DNA of 58,844 nucleotides, taken from positions 1 to 58,844 of the forward strand of contig CANOIR010000010.1 in NCBI GenBank assembly GCA_947566125.1. Reading direction: 5' to 3'. Positions within the stretch are counted from its first letter, which is position 1. Each line of letters starts with the position of its first letter. Made by a program: the position numbers and the translations under genes. Positions 26,565 through 35,490 of the stretch are shown piece by piece. The stretch is from an uncultured Ruminococcus sp. GTDB taxonomy: Bacteria; Bacillota; Clostridia; Oscillospirales; Ruminococcaceae. The notes beneath the pieces were generated by a model. It did no database searches. It was not told the origin of the DNA and saw only the letters and a program-made list of their open reading frames with translations.

Positions 26565-27161
26565 ATGAATAATTATGTTACAGGTTCAACGATCAAAACT
26601 TTAAGAGAATCAAAAAAACTGACACAAGCACAACTTGCAAATATGATTTCTGTAAGTGATAAGGCTGTTTCACGCTGGGAAACGGGAAAAGGATTTCCTG
26701 ATGTATCATTACTTGAACCATTATCAAAAGCACTTGGAATATCTATAATAGAACTGATTTCAGGCGATAGGATCACAAATAGAAACATATCAAGTAATAT
26801 GAAGCGTTCAAAATTTTATGTTTGTCCTATATGCGGCAATGTAATTCATTCCATGGGTGAGGCTCTTGTCAGCTGTTGTGGAATAACACTTCCTTGTCTG
26901 GAAGCAGAAGAAACAGATATTGATCATCACATGAATGTTGAATATATTGAAGATGAGTCTTATATCACAATTAAACACGAAATGACAAAACAACATTATA
27001 TTTCATTCATTGCCTATGTTACTTTGGACAAAATTGAAATTAAAAAGCTTTATCCAGAGGGAAATGCTGAATCAACATTTTTTATTCGCGGTAATGGAGA
27101 ACTTTATTGTTGTTGCAATCGTCACGGTTTATTAAAGCAGAAGTTTATTCGTAAATATTAA
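26565..27161 (+). CDS. XRE-type helix-turn-helix regulator fused to a complete desulfoferrodoxin-like module
   Basis: Residues 5-65 are an XRE/Cro DNA-binding domain (LTQAQLANMISVSDKAVSRWETGKGFPD). Residues 83-198 look like a two-centre desulfoferrodoxin. Cys87 and Cys90 (CPIC) with Cys104-Cys105 (CC) match the desulforedoxin Fe(Cys)4 site. His121 or His122, His138 and His144 (KHEMTKQHYI), Cys184 and His187 (CNRHG) match the superoxide reductase iron site, including the 6-residue His-His and 3-residue Cys-His spacings. The Lys/Glu loop EKHVP is changed to DHHMNV. This suggests a transcription factor that senses superoxide, oxygen or iron state, which is inference. GGAGG lies 9 bases before the ATG. 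Confidence 0.8.
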   Translation: MNNYVTGSTIKTLRESKKLTQAQLANMISVSDKAVSRWETGKGFPDVSLLEPLSKALGISIIELISGDRITNRNISSNMKRSKFYVCPICGNVIHSMGEALVSCCGITLPCLEAEETDIDHHMNVEYIEDESYITIKHEMTKQHYISFIAYVTLDKIEIKKLYPEGNAESTFFIRGNGELYCCCNRHGLLKQKFIRKY

Positions 27162-27206
27162 CATCAGCATCATAAAAATATAAATAGACAAAATTTTCGT
27201 AAACTA

Positions 27207-27235
27207 TTGCAATTTTAGAAAAAATAGGTTATAAT
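27207..27235 (+). promoter_or_regulatory. Promoter of the fructose-bisphosphate aldolase gene
   Basis: TTGCAA and TATAAT with a 17-base spacer, about 50 bases before the start codon. Confidence 0.65.
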
Positions 27236-27287
27236 AAATATGAGAGTGCGATAGGCACTGCTTTATAACTTCTTAGGAGGAAATGAA

Positions 27288-28154
27288 ATGTTAGTATCTG
27301 CAAAGGAAATGATGGAAAAGGCTCGTGACGGCAAATATGCTGTAGGTCAGTTCAACATCAACAATCTGGAATGGACAAAGGCTATCCTGAACACAGCACA
27401 GAAGCTGGAATCACCTGTAATTTTGGGTGTATCTGGTGGTGCTGGTAAGTACATGACAGGCTTTAAGACTGTAGCTGAAATGGTAAAGGCTATGGATGAA
27501 TCTCTTGGTATCACTGTACCAGTTGCTATTCACCTTGATCACGGAACATATGATCAGTGTTATGACTGCATTAAGGCAGGATTTACTTCTATTATGTTTG
27601 ACGGTTCACATTTTCCAATCGAGGAAAATATTGCCAAGACAAAGGAGTTAGTTGCTGTAGCTCATAAGCTTGGTCTGTCTATCGAAGCTGAAGTAGGCGC
27701 TATCGGCGGTGAAGAAGACGGCGTTGTTGGCAAGGGTGAATGTGCAGATCCACAGGAATGCAAGACAATTGCTGATCTTGGCGTAGATATTCTTGCTGCT
27801 GGTATCGGTAATATCCACGGTGTATATCCTGACAATTGGGAAGGTCTGTCTTTTGAAACTCTCGCTGCTATCAAGGATACAGTAGGTGATATGCCTCTGG
27901 TTCTCCACGGTGGTACAGGTATTCCTGATGACCAGATTCTCAAGGCTATTTCTCTGGGCGTTGCTAAGATCAACGTAAATACAGAGTGCCAGCTGGTATT
28001 CGCTGAAGCTACAAGAAAGTATATCGAAGAAGGCAAGGATCTTAAGGGCAAGGGCTTTGACCCAAGAAAGCTTCTCCTGCCAGGTTACGAAGCAATCATG
28101 GCTAAGGTTGAAGAGAAGATGAATCTCTTTGGTTCTGTTGGCAAGGCTTTCTAA
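27288..28154 (+). CDS. fba: Fructose-1,6-bisphosphate aldolase, class II
   Basis: A zinc-dependent glycolytic enzyme cleaving fructose-1,6-bisphosphate to two triose phosphates. The 288-residue protein has HLDHGTYDQC (catalytic Asp84 and a zinc His nearby), FDGSHFP, GNIHGVY and LHGGTGI, the zinc and phosphate-binding motifs of class IIB enzymes. Codon use is biased toward a restricted set (AAG, GGT/GGC, CTG), unlike its AT-rich neighbours, as expected for a highly expressed gene. AGGAGG lies 8 bases before the ATG. Confidence 0.95.
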   Translation: MLVSAKEMMEKARDGKYAVGQFNINNLEWTKAILNTAQKLESPVILGVSGGAGKYMTGFKTVAEMVKAMDESLGITVPVAIHLDHGTYDQCYDCIKAGFTSIMFDGSHFPIEENIAKTKELVAVAHKLGLSIEAEVGAIGGEEDGVVGKGECADPQECKTIADLGVDILAAGIGNIHGVYPDNWEGLSFETLAAIKDTVGDMPLVLHGGTGIPDDQILKAISLGVAKINVNTECQLVFAEATRKYIEEGKDLKGKGFDPRKLLLPGYEAIMAKVEEKMNLFGSVGKAF

Positions 28155-28192
28155 TTAAAGACTTAAGCCAAAAATTTTCTTGAATTGCAAAT

Positions 28193-28233
28193 AAAAATGC
28201 TGTTGCAGTGATTTGATCTGCAATAGCATTTTT
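28193..28233 (+). terminator. Terminator after fba
   Basis: AAAAATGCTGTTGCAG pairs with CTGCAATAGCATTTTT over 16 positions (one G-U), followed by further T residues. Confidence 0.85.
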
Positions 28234-28258
28234 TGTTATTTTTATTTATAAAATAGGC

Positions 28259-28285
28259 ATAACGCCCTCTGGAAGAAGGCGTTAT
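28259..28285. terminator. Second hairpin between fba and pheT
   Basis: ATAACGCC and GGCGTTAT form an 8-bp stem with an 11-base loop. It has no long T-run on either strand, so its role as a terminator is weak. Confidence 0.35.
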
Positions 28286-28331
28286 ATACTTTAAATGATT
28301 AAAAAGTAAAAGTTGGGCGTTGTAGAGCGGT

Positions 28332-28349
28332 CGAGCTGGCGACAGCTCG
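28332..28349 (-). terminator. Hairpin after pheT, copy of a recurrent terminator core
   Basis: CGAGCTG-GCGA-CAGCTCG, identical in stem and loop to the core of the terminator at 6441-6458. It lies 18 bases after the pheT stop codon. The T-run is weak. Confidence 0.55.
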
Positions 28350-28366
28350 TTATTTATATCTTATAA

Positions 28367-30760
28367 TTATTCTCTCAGTGATGCACCCATATCGCCTAAA
28401 GCTTTAAGCACACGTTTCATAGCAGCGTCTGCCTGCTCATCGGTAAGAGTACCTTCATGTGAACGCATACTGATAGAGAATGATACACTCTTCATACCGT
28501 CTGCGATTTGCTTGCCCTTATATACGTCAAATAGTGTAACTTTTTCAAGAACTTTTCCTACAGCATTTTTTATAGCCTTTTCCATAGTTCCAACAGGCAG
28601 TGAATCTTCACAGGTGAGTGATAGATCTCTTGTAATGGCCGGGAATTTCGGGCTTGGCTGGTAGGTAACTTCTGTTACAGAAAGATGCATCATTTCGTTT
28701 ACATTCATTTTAGCTACATAAACTCTGGTGCCAAAGCCGTATGTTTCCTGTACAGATGGGTGAATTTCTCCCACATAACCAATAGCATTTCCATTGTACA
28801 TGATTATTGCACTTCTTCCAGGGTGCAATGCACAAGTTTCTTCAAAAGTGTTGTCTTCAGAACATCTTACATATTCGCAATCATATATTCTGAGTTTGCT
28901 AAGAAGTGCATCAATAGTTCCTTTTATGTCAAAGAAGTCAATGTCATCACCATACATACCAACAGTAAGGCGATTAGGTTCATTAGGAAGTTTACCTTCT
29001 TCTGTAGGGATATACTCTTTTCCAATTTCAAAAAGCTTTACATTTTCATTGCGGTTTTTGTAATTGCCTGCAAGAATATCAAGCATAGACGGAAGAGTAG
29101 TTGTTCTCATAATACTTGTATCTTCACCAAGTGGATTTTTAATAGTAATAGTATTTCTAAGCTTGCTGTCATCCGGCAGACCTATTTTGTCAAAGCACTT
29201 AGGTGATGTAAATGAATAGGTGAGTATACCATAACAGCCGAGAGATACCATTGTATTTTCAATAGTTCTAAGATATTTCTGCTCAGGAGTCAGTGACGCA
29301 TTTGCAGCACCAGTGAGTACTGTTGACGGAATATTATTATAGCCGTAAATACGTGCAACTTCTTCAGCAATATCAGCAGGACGTTCAAGATCTATTCTAA
29401 AGCTTGGAGAAACGCATTTTCCATTTCCAATTTCAATATCAAGATTTTTTAAAATTTTAATCATTTCTTCCTCAGCAATATCAGTGCCGAGAAATCTATT
29501 TATCCAGCTTGAATCAAATGGGATCTCATTTCTTGGCTTTATATTTTTAACAATGTCAATATGAGAATCGATAGGCTCACCTGCACCGAGCATTTCAACG
29601 AGCTGTAAAGCACGTGTGAGTGAACGCATACATCCTTCAACGTCAAGACCCTTTTCATAACGTGCAGAAGCATCTGTTCTCATGCCAAGCTTTTTAGCTG
29701 TACGACGTACTTGTACAGGTTCAAAATATGCAGATTCAAATACAACAGTTGTAGTATCGTCCATGATGCCGCTATATTCACCGCCCATAATTCCGGCAAC
29801 AGCGATAGGTTTTTCAGAGTCAGCAATTACAAGCATTTCAGAAGAGAGCTTTCTTTCTTGATCGTCAAGAGTTGTGATCGTTTCGCCATCTTTTGCATTT
29901 CTTATAATAATGTGAGAGTCTTTTACATAACGCAGGTCAAAAGCGTGCATAGGCTGACCATATTCAAGCATTACATAATTTGTAATATCAACCAGATTAT
30001 TTATAGGACGAATACCGCTTGCACGCAGACGTTCACGCATCCATCTAGGTGATGGACCTATTTTTACATTTTTTACGATTCCTGCCGCATAACGAGGACA
30101 GAGAGTTTCATTTTCTATATCAACCTTAAGATAATTGTTTATATCATCTGGAATACCTTTAAAAGAAGGCTCTTCAAGGCAAAGTTCTGTGTCGAATGTA
30201 ACAGCAGCTTCTCTTGCAAGACCTACTACAGACAAGCAATCCGGACGGTTAGATGTTATTTCAAATTCAACAGATGTATCATTAAGTCCGATAGCTTCGT
30301 GTATATCCTGACCAATCTCACAATCTTCTTGTATAAGGAAAATTCCATCAGCAATTGCATAAGGAAAATCATGAGTTGTAAGACCGAGTTCACCAAGAGA
30401 GCAGAGCATACCGCAGCTTTCAACGCCTCTTAACTTACCCTTTTTGATTTTTATTCCACCTGGCAGTTCAGCACCTATCATAGCAACAGGAACGATGTCA
30501 CCTGCACTTACATTAGGAGCACCGGTAACTATTTGAATAGGAGCATCTTTTCCAACATCTACTTGACAGACAACCAAGTGGTCTGAATTTTCATGCGGTA
30601 CAACAGATAAGAGCTTGCCTACAACAACATTTTTAATTTCGCTGCCCTCTGTTTCATAACACTCAACTTTAGAACCACTCATAGTCATGCCGGAGCAAAA
30701 TTCAGCAATCGGAATATCTTTCTTTATATAATCAGAAAGCCATTTCATAGATAAATTCAT
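28367..30760 (-). CDS. pheT: Phenylalanyl-tRNA synthetase beta subunit
   Basis: The large subunit of the (alpha-beta)2 enzyme; it binds tRNA-Phe and edits misacylated Tyr-tRNA. The 797-residue length is normal. Visible parts are an N-terminal tRNA-binding OB fold (KNVVVGKLLSVVPHENSDHLVVCQVD), the B3/B4 editing domain, the B5 domain, the catalytic-like core, and a C-terminal anticodon-binding ferredoxin fold (SPKFPAITRDLSLTCED). It lies 24 bases after pheS and is part of the same T-box-controlled operon. Confidence 0.96.
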   Translation of the reverse strand: MNLSMKWLSDYIKKDIPIAEFCSGMTMSGSKVECYETEGSEIKNVVVGKLLSVVPHENSDHLVVCQVDVGKDAPIQIVTGAPNVSAGDIVPVAMIGAELPGGIKIKKGKLRGVESCGMLCSLGELGLTTHDFPYAIADGIFLIQEDCEIGQDIHEAIGLNDTSVEFEITSNRPDCLSVVGLAREAAVTFDTELCLEEPSFKGIPDDINNYLKVDIENETLCPRYAAGIVKNVKIGPSPRWMRERLRASGIRPINNLVDITNYVMLEYGQPMHAFDLRYVKDSHIIIRNAKDGETITTLDDQERKLSSEMLVIADSEKPIAVAGIMGGEYSGIMDDTTTVVFESAYFEPVQVRRTAKKLGMRTDASARYEKGLDVEGCMRSLTRALQLVEMLGAGEPIDSHIDIVKNIKPRNEIPFDSSWINRFLGTDIAEEEMIKILKNLDIEIGNGKCVSPSFRIDLERPADIAEEVARIYGYNNIPSTVLTGAANASLTPEQKYLRTIENTMVSLGCYGILTYSFTSPKCFDKIGLPDDSKLRNTITIKNPLGEDTSIMRTTTLPSMLDILAGNYKNRNENVKLFEIGKEYIPTEEGKLPNEPNRLTVGMYGDDIDFFDIKGTIDALLSKLRIYDCEYVRCSEDNTFEETCALHPGRSAIIMYNGNAIGYVGEIHPSVQETYGFGTRVYVAKMNVNEMMHLSVTEVTYQPSPKFPAITRDLSLTCEDSLPVGTMEKAIKNAVGKVLEKVTLFDVYKGKQIADGMKSVSFSISMRSHEGTLTDEQADAAMKRVLKALGDMGASLRE

Positions 30761-30784
30761 TGTCTTATTCTCCTTTCCATTTCA

Positions 30785-31804
30785 TCAGAATTGTTCAAGA
30801 AAACGATAGTCATTTTCAAATAAAAGACGCATATCACTTATATTATAACGACGCATAACGATTCTTTCAAGACCCAAACCAAAAGCAAAGCCTGAATATA
30901 TGCTGCTGTCAATACCGCAGCCCTCAAGAACCTTTGGGTGAACCATACCTGCACCGAGAAGTTCGATAAATCCTTCGTTCTTACAGATTCTGCAACCCTT
31001 GCCGTGACAATTAAAGCACATAACGTCAACTTCAGCACTTGGTTCAGTGAAAGGGAAGTGGTGAGGTCTTAAACGAATAGTACATTCTTCACCGTAAAGA
31101 CGCTTCATAAGCATTTCAAGTGTACCCTTTAAATCAGCCATTGTGATTCCCTTATCAACGACAAGACCTTCAACTTGATGGAATAAAGGAGAATGTGTAG
31201 CATCTACAGCATCAGAACGGAATACACGTCCGGGAGAGATTACACGGATAGGAGGCTTTTTATTTTCCATAACGTGAACCTGTACGGAAGATGTCTGAGT
31301 ACGCAGAAGAATGTTATCTGTAATATAGAAAGTATCCTGAGTATCTCTTGCCGGATGGTCTGGAGGAAGGTTTAGAGCTTCGAAGTTATAATAATCATAT
31401 TCAACTTCAGGACCATCTGCAATTTCAAATCCCATACCAAGGAAAATTTCTTTTATTTCATTTTCTACAATTGAAAGCGGATGCAGACTTCCTACAGACT
31501 GCTTTCTACCAGGTAATGTAACATCTATAGTTTCCGATTTAAGCTTTGCCTCTGTTTCCAGTTTTGCAATTTCACTTTGTTTTTCAGAAATTGCCTTTTC
31601 AATTGAACTGCGTACTTCATTTGCAAGCTGTCCTATTATGGGTCTTTCTTCTGAACTTAATTTGCCCATCTGCTTGAGAATTGCAGTTAATTCGCCTTTT
31701 TTTCCAAGATACTTTACACGCAAAGTATCAAGAATTTTAGCATCTTTTACAGCTGCAAGCTTTTCAGCAGCTTCTAAACGTATTGCTTCCAGTTGTTCTC
31801 TCAT
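30785..31804 (-). CDS. pheS: Phenylalanyl-tRNA synthetase alpha subunit
   Basis: The catalytic subunit charging tRNA-Phe. The 339-residue protein has an N-terminal coiled-coil arm, motif 1 region [14 protein letters not shown], motif 2 [19 protein letters not shown], and motif 3 [14 protein letters not shown] small cysteine cluster ([16 protein letters not shown]) sits between motifs 2 and 3, as in many Firmicutes enzymes. The ATG at 31804 was chosen over an in-frame GTG 21 bases upstream that precedes the AAAGGA site. Confidence 0.95.
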   Translation of the reverse strand: MREQLEAIRLEAAEKLAAVKDAKILDTLRVKYLGKKGELTAILKQMGKLSSEERPIIGQLANEVRSSIEKAISEKQSEIAKLETEAKLKSETIDVTLPGRKQSVGSLHPLSIVENEIKEIFLGMGFEIADGPEVEYDYYNFEALNLPPDHPARDTQDTFYITDNILLRTQTSSVQVHVMENKKPPIRVISPGRVFRSDAVDATHSPLFHQVEGLVVDKGITMADLKGTLEMLMKRLYGEECTIRLRPHHFPFTEPSAEVDVMCFNCHGKGCRICKNEGFIELLGAGMVHPKVLEGCGIDSSIYSGFAFGLGLERIVMRRYNISDMRLLFENDYRFLEQF

Positions 31805-31860
31805 ATTATAAATCAATCCTTTCACGGCATCGCCGTATAATATTAGAACTTGTTTTTTAA

Positions 31861-32119
31861 GCTGTTAGGAAACAGTAATAAAAAAAATCTTGTCCTGAAA
31901 ACAGGACAAGACATAACTTGTTAATAACCACCCATTTCCCAAGAGCCAACACTCTCTTGTCTTTAACGCAGACATAACGTCTAAGCCTACAGCTAAAAAA
32001 GTTTCAGCAAAGCCACTCGGAAGTGAACTTCAAAATCAATGTAAACAGCACATTTTCAGCCACGATATGCTTCTCTTGAGATTACATTTTGATTTTTACT
32101 CTCTTCGTCACAGTGTTAT
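31861..32119 (-). promoter_or_regulatory. T-box leader of pheST
   Basis: Upstream of pheS on the minus strand is a structured leader of about 260 bases. Its 3' part has the T-box core GGGTGG (31933-31928) within AAATGGGTGGTTATTAAC, followed by a terminator hairpin. UUC triplets at 32027-32025 and 32022-32020 lie at the expected place on the 3' side of Stem I, and either could be the Phe specifier. Uncharged tRNA-Phe would stabilise the antiterminator and allow transcription of the synthetase genes. The exact Stem I pairing was not computed. Confidence 0.82.
31889..31910 (-). terminator. Conditional terminator of the pheST T-box
   Basis: CTTGTCCTG and CAGGACAAG pair over 9 bases with an AAAA/TTTT loop. 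On the minus strand the stem is followed by a run of eight T residues. Confidence 0.88.
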
Positions 32120-32125
32120 ATTAGT

Positions 32126-32154
32126 ATTATAGTAAATTTTCTAAAAAAAATCAA
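32126..32154 (-). promoter_or_regulatory. Promoter of pheST
   Basis: On the minus strand, TTGATT and TATAAT with a 17-base spacer, just before the T-box leader. Confidence 0.6.
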
Positions 32155-32162
32155 GCCTTTTC

Positions 32163-32191
32163 TTGAAATTTAACAATTTTTGTGATAAAAT
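32163..32191 (+). promoter_or_regulatory. Promoter of the small membrane protein pair
   Basis: TTGAAA and TAAAAT with a 17-base spacer, divergent from the pheST promoter. Confidence 0.5.
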
Positions 32192-32261
32192 AATAAAGAT
32201 GGTGTTATATAAATGACATTAAAGAATATATTTTTAATCAATTAAAAAGGAGATTTTAATT

Positions 32262-32789
32262 ATGACAGATTATTTTACAGAATGTCTTGTAAAGAAGATA
32301 CCGGATTCCAGTGATAATTTAAAAAAGTTTTTGATTATTCTTGCAGCAGTTGTTTTTGCAGCTGGTACGATTTTTATATCGTTTGCAACTCATTTCTATC
32401 TTATTCTTATTATTACAATAGCATTATTTTACGGCTTATATTATTTTATTAAAGGCATGAGCATTGAATATGAGTATACATTTACTAATGGTGAGCTTGA
32501 CATCGATAAGATTGTGGGACAGCGTAAAAGGCAGCATCTTATTACTGTTGAAGTAGAAAAATTTGAAGCATTTGATAAAATGAGTGGCGATGTACCCGAA
32601 AAGCCTAATGCTACACTTTTTCTTTGCAGTGATAATACCGGAGAAGGTGAATATTATGCTGATCTTACAACAGAAGAGTATGGTGAAACAAGAATAATTT
32701 TTACACCAACCGAGAAAATGGTTTCTTATATTGAGGATTCTCTTTCTCCTATATTAAAGTATCATAAACGTCAGAAAAATATTGATTGA
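32262..32789 (+). CDS. Two-helix membrane protein of unknown function
   Basis: The 175-residue protein has a short cytoplasmic N-terminus and two adjacent transmembrane segments (about 24-44 and 46-66). A hydrophilic domain of about 105 residues follows, with a beta-rich look (EYEYTFTNGELDIDKIVGQRKRQHLITVEVEKFEAFD). The layout resembles small PH-like membrane proteins common in Clostridia, but I do not recognise a named function. AAGGAG precedes the ATG. It overlaps or nearly abuts the DUF1294 gene, so both are probably made together. Confidence 0.6.
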   Translation: MTDYFTECLVKKIPDSSDNLKKFLIILAAVVFAAGTIFISFATHFYLILIITIALFYGLYYFIKGMSIEYEYTFTNGELDIDKIVGQRKRQHLITVEVEKFEAFDKMSGDVPEKPNATLFLCSDNTGEGEYYADLTTEEYGETRIIFTPTEKMVSYIEDSLSPILKYHKRQKNID

Positions 32790-32799
32790 GGTGCTTTTT

Positions 32800-33072
32800 A
32801 TGAAATGGTTGATTATTTATATTATAGTTATAAATATAATATCACTGTTTGCTATGGGCATTGATAAAAGACGTGCTGTAAAAAATAAGTGGCGTATTTC
32901 TGAAAAGGCTTTATTTTTATTTGTTGTTTTAGGTGGAGGAATAGGCGGAACTATCGGTATGTATATGTTTCATCATAAAACAAAACATTGGTATTTTGTT
33001 TTAGGTTTTCCATTGATTGCTATTATTGAATACATAGGCTCAATAATGCTTTATTTTATTTTTAATAGATAA
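32800..33072 (+). CDS. DUF1294 small membrane protein
   Basis: A 90-residue protein with three hydrophobic segments. The central pattern MGIDKRRAVKNKWRISEKALFLFVVLGGGIGGTIGMYMFHHKTKHWYF is diagnostic of DUF1294. Function is unknown in all members. GAGGTG lies 6 bases before the ATG chosen here. It follows the two-helix membrane protein after 10 bases. Confidence 0.8.
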   Translation: MKWLIIYIIVINIISLFAMGIDKRRAVKNKWRISEKALFLFVVLGGGIGGTIGMYMFHHKTKHWYFVLGFPLIAIIEYIGSIMLYFIFNR

Positions 33073-33151
33073 ATTTTTGGTCGAGTTTACTATTTTTTTA
33101 TTTTAAATATTGTGCTTAATGACAGAATTTTTTTTAAGTAATGGGAATCAC

Positions 33152-33180
33152 TGTACAAAAAAGATGCGATTTGTTATAAT
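33152..33180 (+). promoter_or_regulatory. Promoter of the GH25-sortase group
   Basis: TGTACA (-35, 4 of 6 matches) and TATAAT with a 17-base spacer, about 45 bases before the start codon. Confidence 0.5.
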
Positions 33181-33225
33181 ATATGTATTTAATATGCATT
33201 TATTATAACGAATGGAGATTGATGT

Positions 33226-34539
33226 ATGGGAAAGAAATTTAAACAGGTAATATGTATATTTACAAGTATGCTTTTAACATCGTCATTTACATTTAATCAT
33301 ATTATTTATGCGGAAGGAAATCCAGATCAGCATATAATGAATGAGGTTTTATCTGTAGATGATGACGCAGTATATAATGATACAGTTGATTCTGATGAAA
33401 ATTGGCTGTTAGTTGCACTTGAAGTTCTTGATTATTATTCTATGAATGCAGCCGGATTAGAAGTATCTGTAACTGAAGCAGATAAGAACTTTTATGATGT
33501 TGTTGATGATAATGTTATAAATATATCTGATGCTACGTATTTTCTAAATATTTATTCAGTACTTGCTGCTGGATTGGAATTTGATGGATATATACCAGTA
33601 CGTGATCAGCATACTACAGAAACTACAACATCAACAACGTCTACGATCGATGTGACAACTACGACTGTAGATACATCAACATCAGATTTAACAAGTACAA
33701 GCATTATTGGTGAAACGACTACGGCTAATTCAATAGATACAAGCGAAACAACAGTATCAACAGTTACTACTACATTACCAGCAATTACTTCCAAAGAAAC
33801 AACAACTAAATTAACAACGACTGTAAGTGTTAACCAAACAACAAGCAGTATTACTACATCTACATACGAAAGTACGACCGAAACTGCCGAAACAACTACT
33901 ACAGTTGTTACACGTCCGCCATTGGAATATGGAATTGATGTGTCTGTATATCAGGGAGCGGTTGATTGGAAGGCTGTAAGAGAAAGCGGTGTAGATTTTG
34001 CAATTATTCGTGCCGGTTATGGAAAGCATATAAATCAGAAAGACAGATATTTTGATGTAAATATGGAATCTGCTCAAAAAGAAGGACTTAAATGCGGAGC
34101 TTATTGGTTCAGTTATGCCATAACACCTGAAGATGCCGAAAAGGAAGCAGACGTATTTTATGAAGTGATTAAGGATTATAAATTTGAATATCCTGTATTT
34201 TTTGATTATGAAACAAATGAACAGTATGCATTGACACCTAAAGAGAATTCTGAAATTATAAAAGCTTTTTGTGAGCGTATGCAATCATATGGATATTATG
34301 TGTCTTTGTGCAGTTATGTAGGATTTTTGAATTATAGAATTGAAAATGAAATTTTTGATATTTATGATACATGGATAGCACATTACGATGTTGCAGTTCC
34401 GTGGTATTCACGAGATTATGGAATATGGCAGTATTCATGTACTGGAAAAGTAGATGGTATTGACACTAATGTTGATTTAAATTATTCATATCGTGATTAC
34501 ATGGATATAATGAAAAATAATCACTTGAATGGGTTTTAA
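33226..34539 (+). CDS. Secreted GH25 lysozyme-like protein with N-terminal dockerin-like duplication and Thr-rich linker
   Basis: The 437-residue precursor has a signal peptide (1-30). A region at about 45-125 follows, built of two repeats ending LDYYSMNAAGLE and LNIYSVLAAGLE, which resemble degenerate dockerin half-repeats (the second has VVDDNVINISDATYFLN). A Thr/Ser-rich linker spans about 127-232. The C-terminal GH25 muramidase domain shows GIDVSVYQGAVDW, IIRAGYG, FFDYET with acidic catalytic residues, and WQYSCTGKVDGIDTNVD. It should cleave peptidoglycan. It precedes sortase B by 16 bases, which suggests a shared role in cell-wall display or remodelling. Confidence 0.85.
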   Translation: MGKKFKQVICIFTSMLLTSSFTFNHIIYAEGNPDQHIMNEVLSVDDDAVYNDTVDSDENWLLVALEVLDYYSMNAAGLEVSVTEADKNFYDVVDDNVINISDATYFLNIYSVLAAGLEFDGYIPVRDQHTTETTTSTTSTIDVTTTTVDTSTSDLTSTSIIGETTTANSIDTSETTVSTVTTTLPAITSKETTTKLTTTVSVNQTTSSITTSTYESTTETAETTTTVVTRPPLEYGIDVSVYQGAVDWKAVRESGVDFAIIRAGYGKHINQKDRYFDVNMESAQKEGLKCGAYWFSYAITPEDAEKEADVFYEVIKDYKFEYPVFFDYETNEQYALTPKENSEIIKAFCERMQSYGYYVSLCSYVGFLNYRIENEIFDIYDTWIAHYDVAVPWYSRDYGIWQYSCTGKVDGIDTNVDLNYSYRDYMDIMKNNHLNGF

Positions 34540-34555
34540 AAGGGGTAAATAAAAA

Positions 34556-35431
34556 ATGAGAAAAAAGTATAAACGCTCTAAAAAGAAAAATGTTGGAATA
34601 AATATTGGAAAGATTGTTTTGTTTTTTCTATTTCTTTTACTGGCAGCAGGAGCTGTTATATTGATCGTTTTATCAAAAGAGTGTGGTGGAAGTAATGACA
34701 TTAAGCAGGCACACGTAGAGATACCTACTACTGAAGCAAGTACTACAACTACCACAGCTATTACAACAACTACTACAACTACAACTATAACTACAACAAC
34801 TGAAATTAAGGTCGATTATGAAATGAAGCTTAATATAGCAAATGTGGCAGAGCATAAATCTGTTAACAATGATGTTGTAGGTTGGATTTATATTGATGGA
34901 ACTGTTGTTGATTATCCTATTTTAAATACTATAAATAATGAACATTATATTCATCGTGACTGGATGGGAAATGAAGCATTTGCCGGCTGTATTTATGAAG
35001 ACTTCAGAGGAGATATTGACGATACTAATTTCACAATTCTTTATGGTCACAATATGGCTAATGGTTCTATGTTTAGTGCAATAAAGAATTACCTTAGTGA
35101 AGATTGGGGAAATGAACATAAATATTTTGAAGTTGCATCAGAAGAGAAAAGGTATCTTTATGAAGTTATATCAGCTAATGTTTTATATGGTGAATCGGGT
35201 GCTGATTTTGGATATTGGCTTCCTACACAAAAGACCAGTCTTGACATGAAAAAGTCTGATTTTGAAAGTTATGTTAAAAATATAAAGTTAACGGCGGATG
35301 TACTTTATTGTGAGAATGAAAAAGATTTGCCAAAATATGACGATCATATTATAGCACTTCAAACCTGCAATTCCGGCAGTAATGATGGAATGAGATGTGT
35401 TATATTTGCAAAGTGCTTAGGTGAAAGATAA
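34556..35431 (+). CDS. srtB: Class B sortase
   Basis: A membrane-anchored transpeptidase that attaches proteins to the cell wall. After a basic N-terminus and one transmembrane helix (about 17-40) there is a Thr-rich linker (about 60-82), unusual for sortases. The catalytic domain has His165 in YGHNM, Cys271 in LQTCNS, and Arg280 in MRCVIF. The WIYIDGTVVDYPIL opening is typical of class B. It is directly downstream of the GH25 gene. In ruminococci, sortases anchor cellulosome scaffoldins, and the dockerin enzymes in this window make such a role plausible. Confidence 0.92.
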   Translation: MRKKYKRSKKKNVGINIGKIVLFFLFLLLAAGAVILIVLSKECGGSNDIKQAHVEIPTTEASTTTTTAITTTTTTTTITTTTEIKVDYEMKLNIANVAEHKSVNNDVVGWIYIDGTVVDYPILNTINNEHYIHRDWMGNEAFAGCIYEDFRGDIDDTNFTILYGHNMANGSMFSAIKNYLSEDWGNEHKYFEVASEEKRYLYEVISANVLYGESGADFGYWLPTQKTSLDMKKSDFESYVKNIKLTADVLYCENEKDLPKYDDHIIALQTCNSGSNDGMRCVIFAKCLGER

Positions 35432-35436
35432 TAAAT

Positions 35437-35469
35437 AAAGAACGCTCATATATTTCATGAGCGTTCTTT
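35437..35469 (+). terminator. Terminator hairpin after srtB, just before nnrD
   Basis: A perfect 13-bp stem (AAAGAACGCTCAT and complement) with a 7-base loop and a following T-run. It ends only 21 bases before the nnrD start codon, leaving no room for a promoter between. Confidence 0.88.
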
Positions 35470-35490
35470 TTGATATGGAGGTTTATTATT

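Noticed and set aside
28259..28349. A small RNA gene between fba and pheT
   Set aside because: The hairpins are explained as gene-end structures of the two convergent genes; no separate promoter was found.
33606..33794. Short valine-rich frame opposite the GH25 linker
   Set aside because: Complement of the Thr-rich linker; no independent support.
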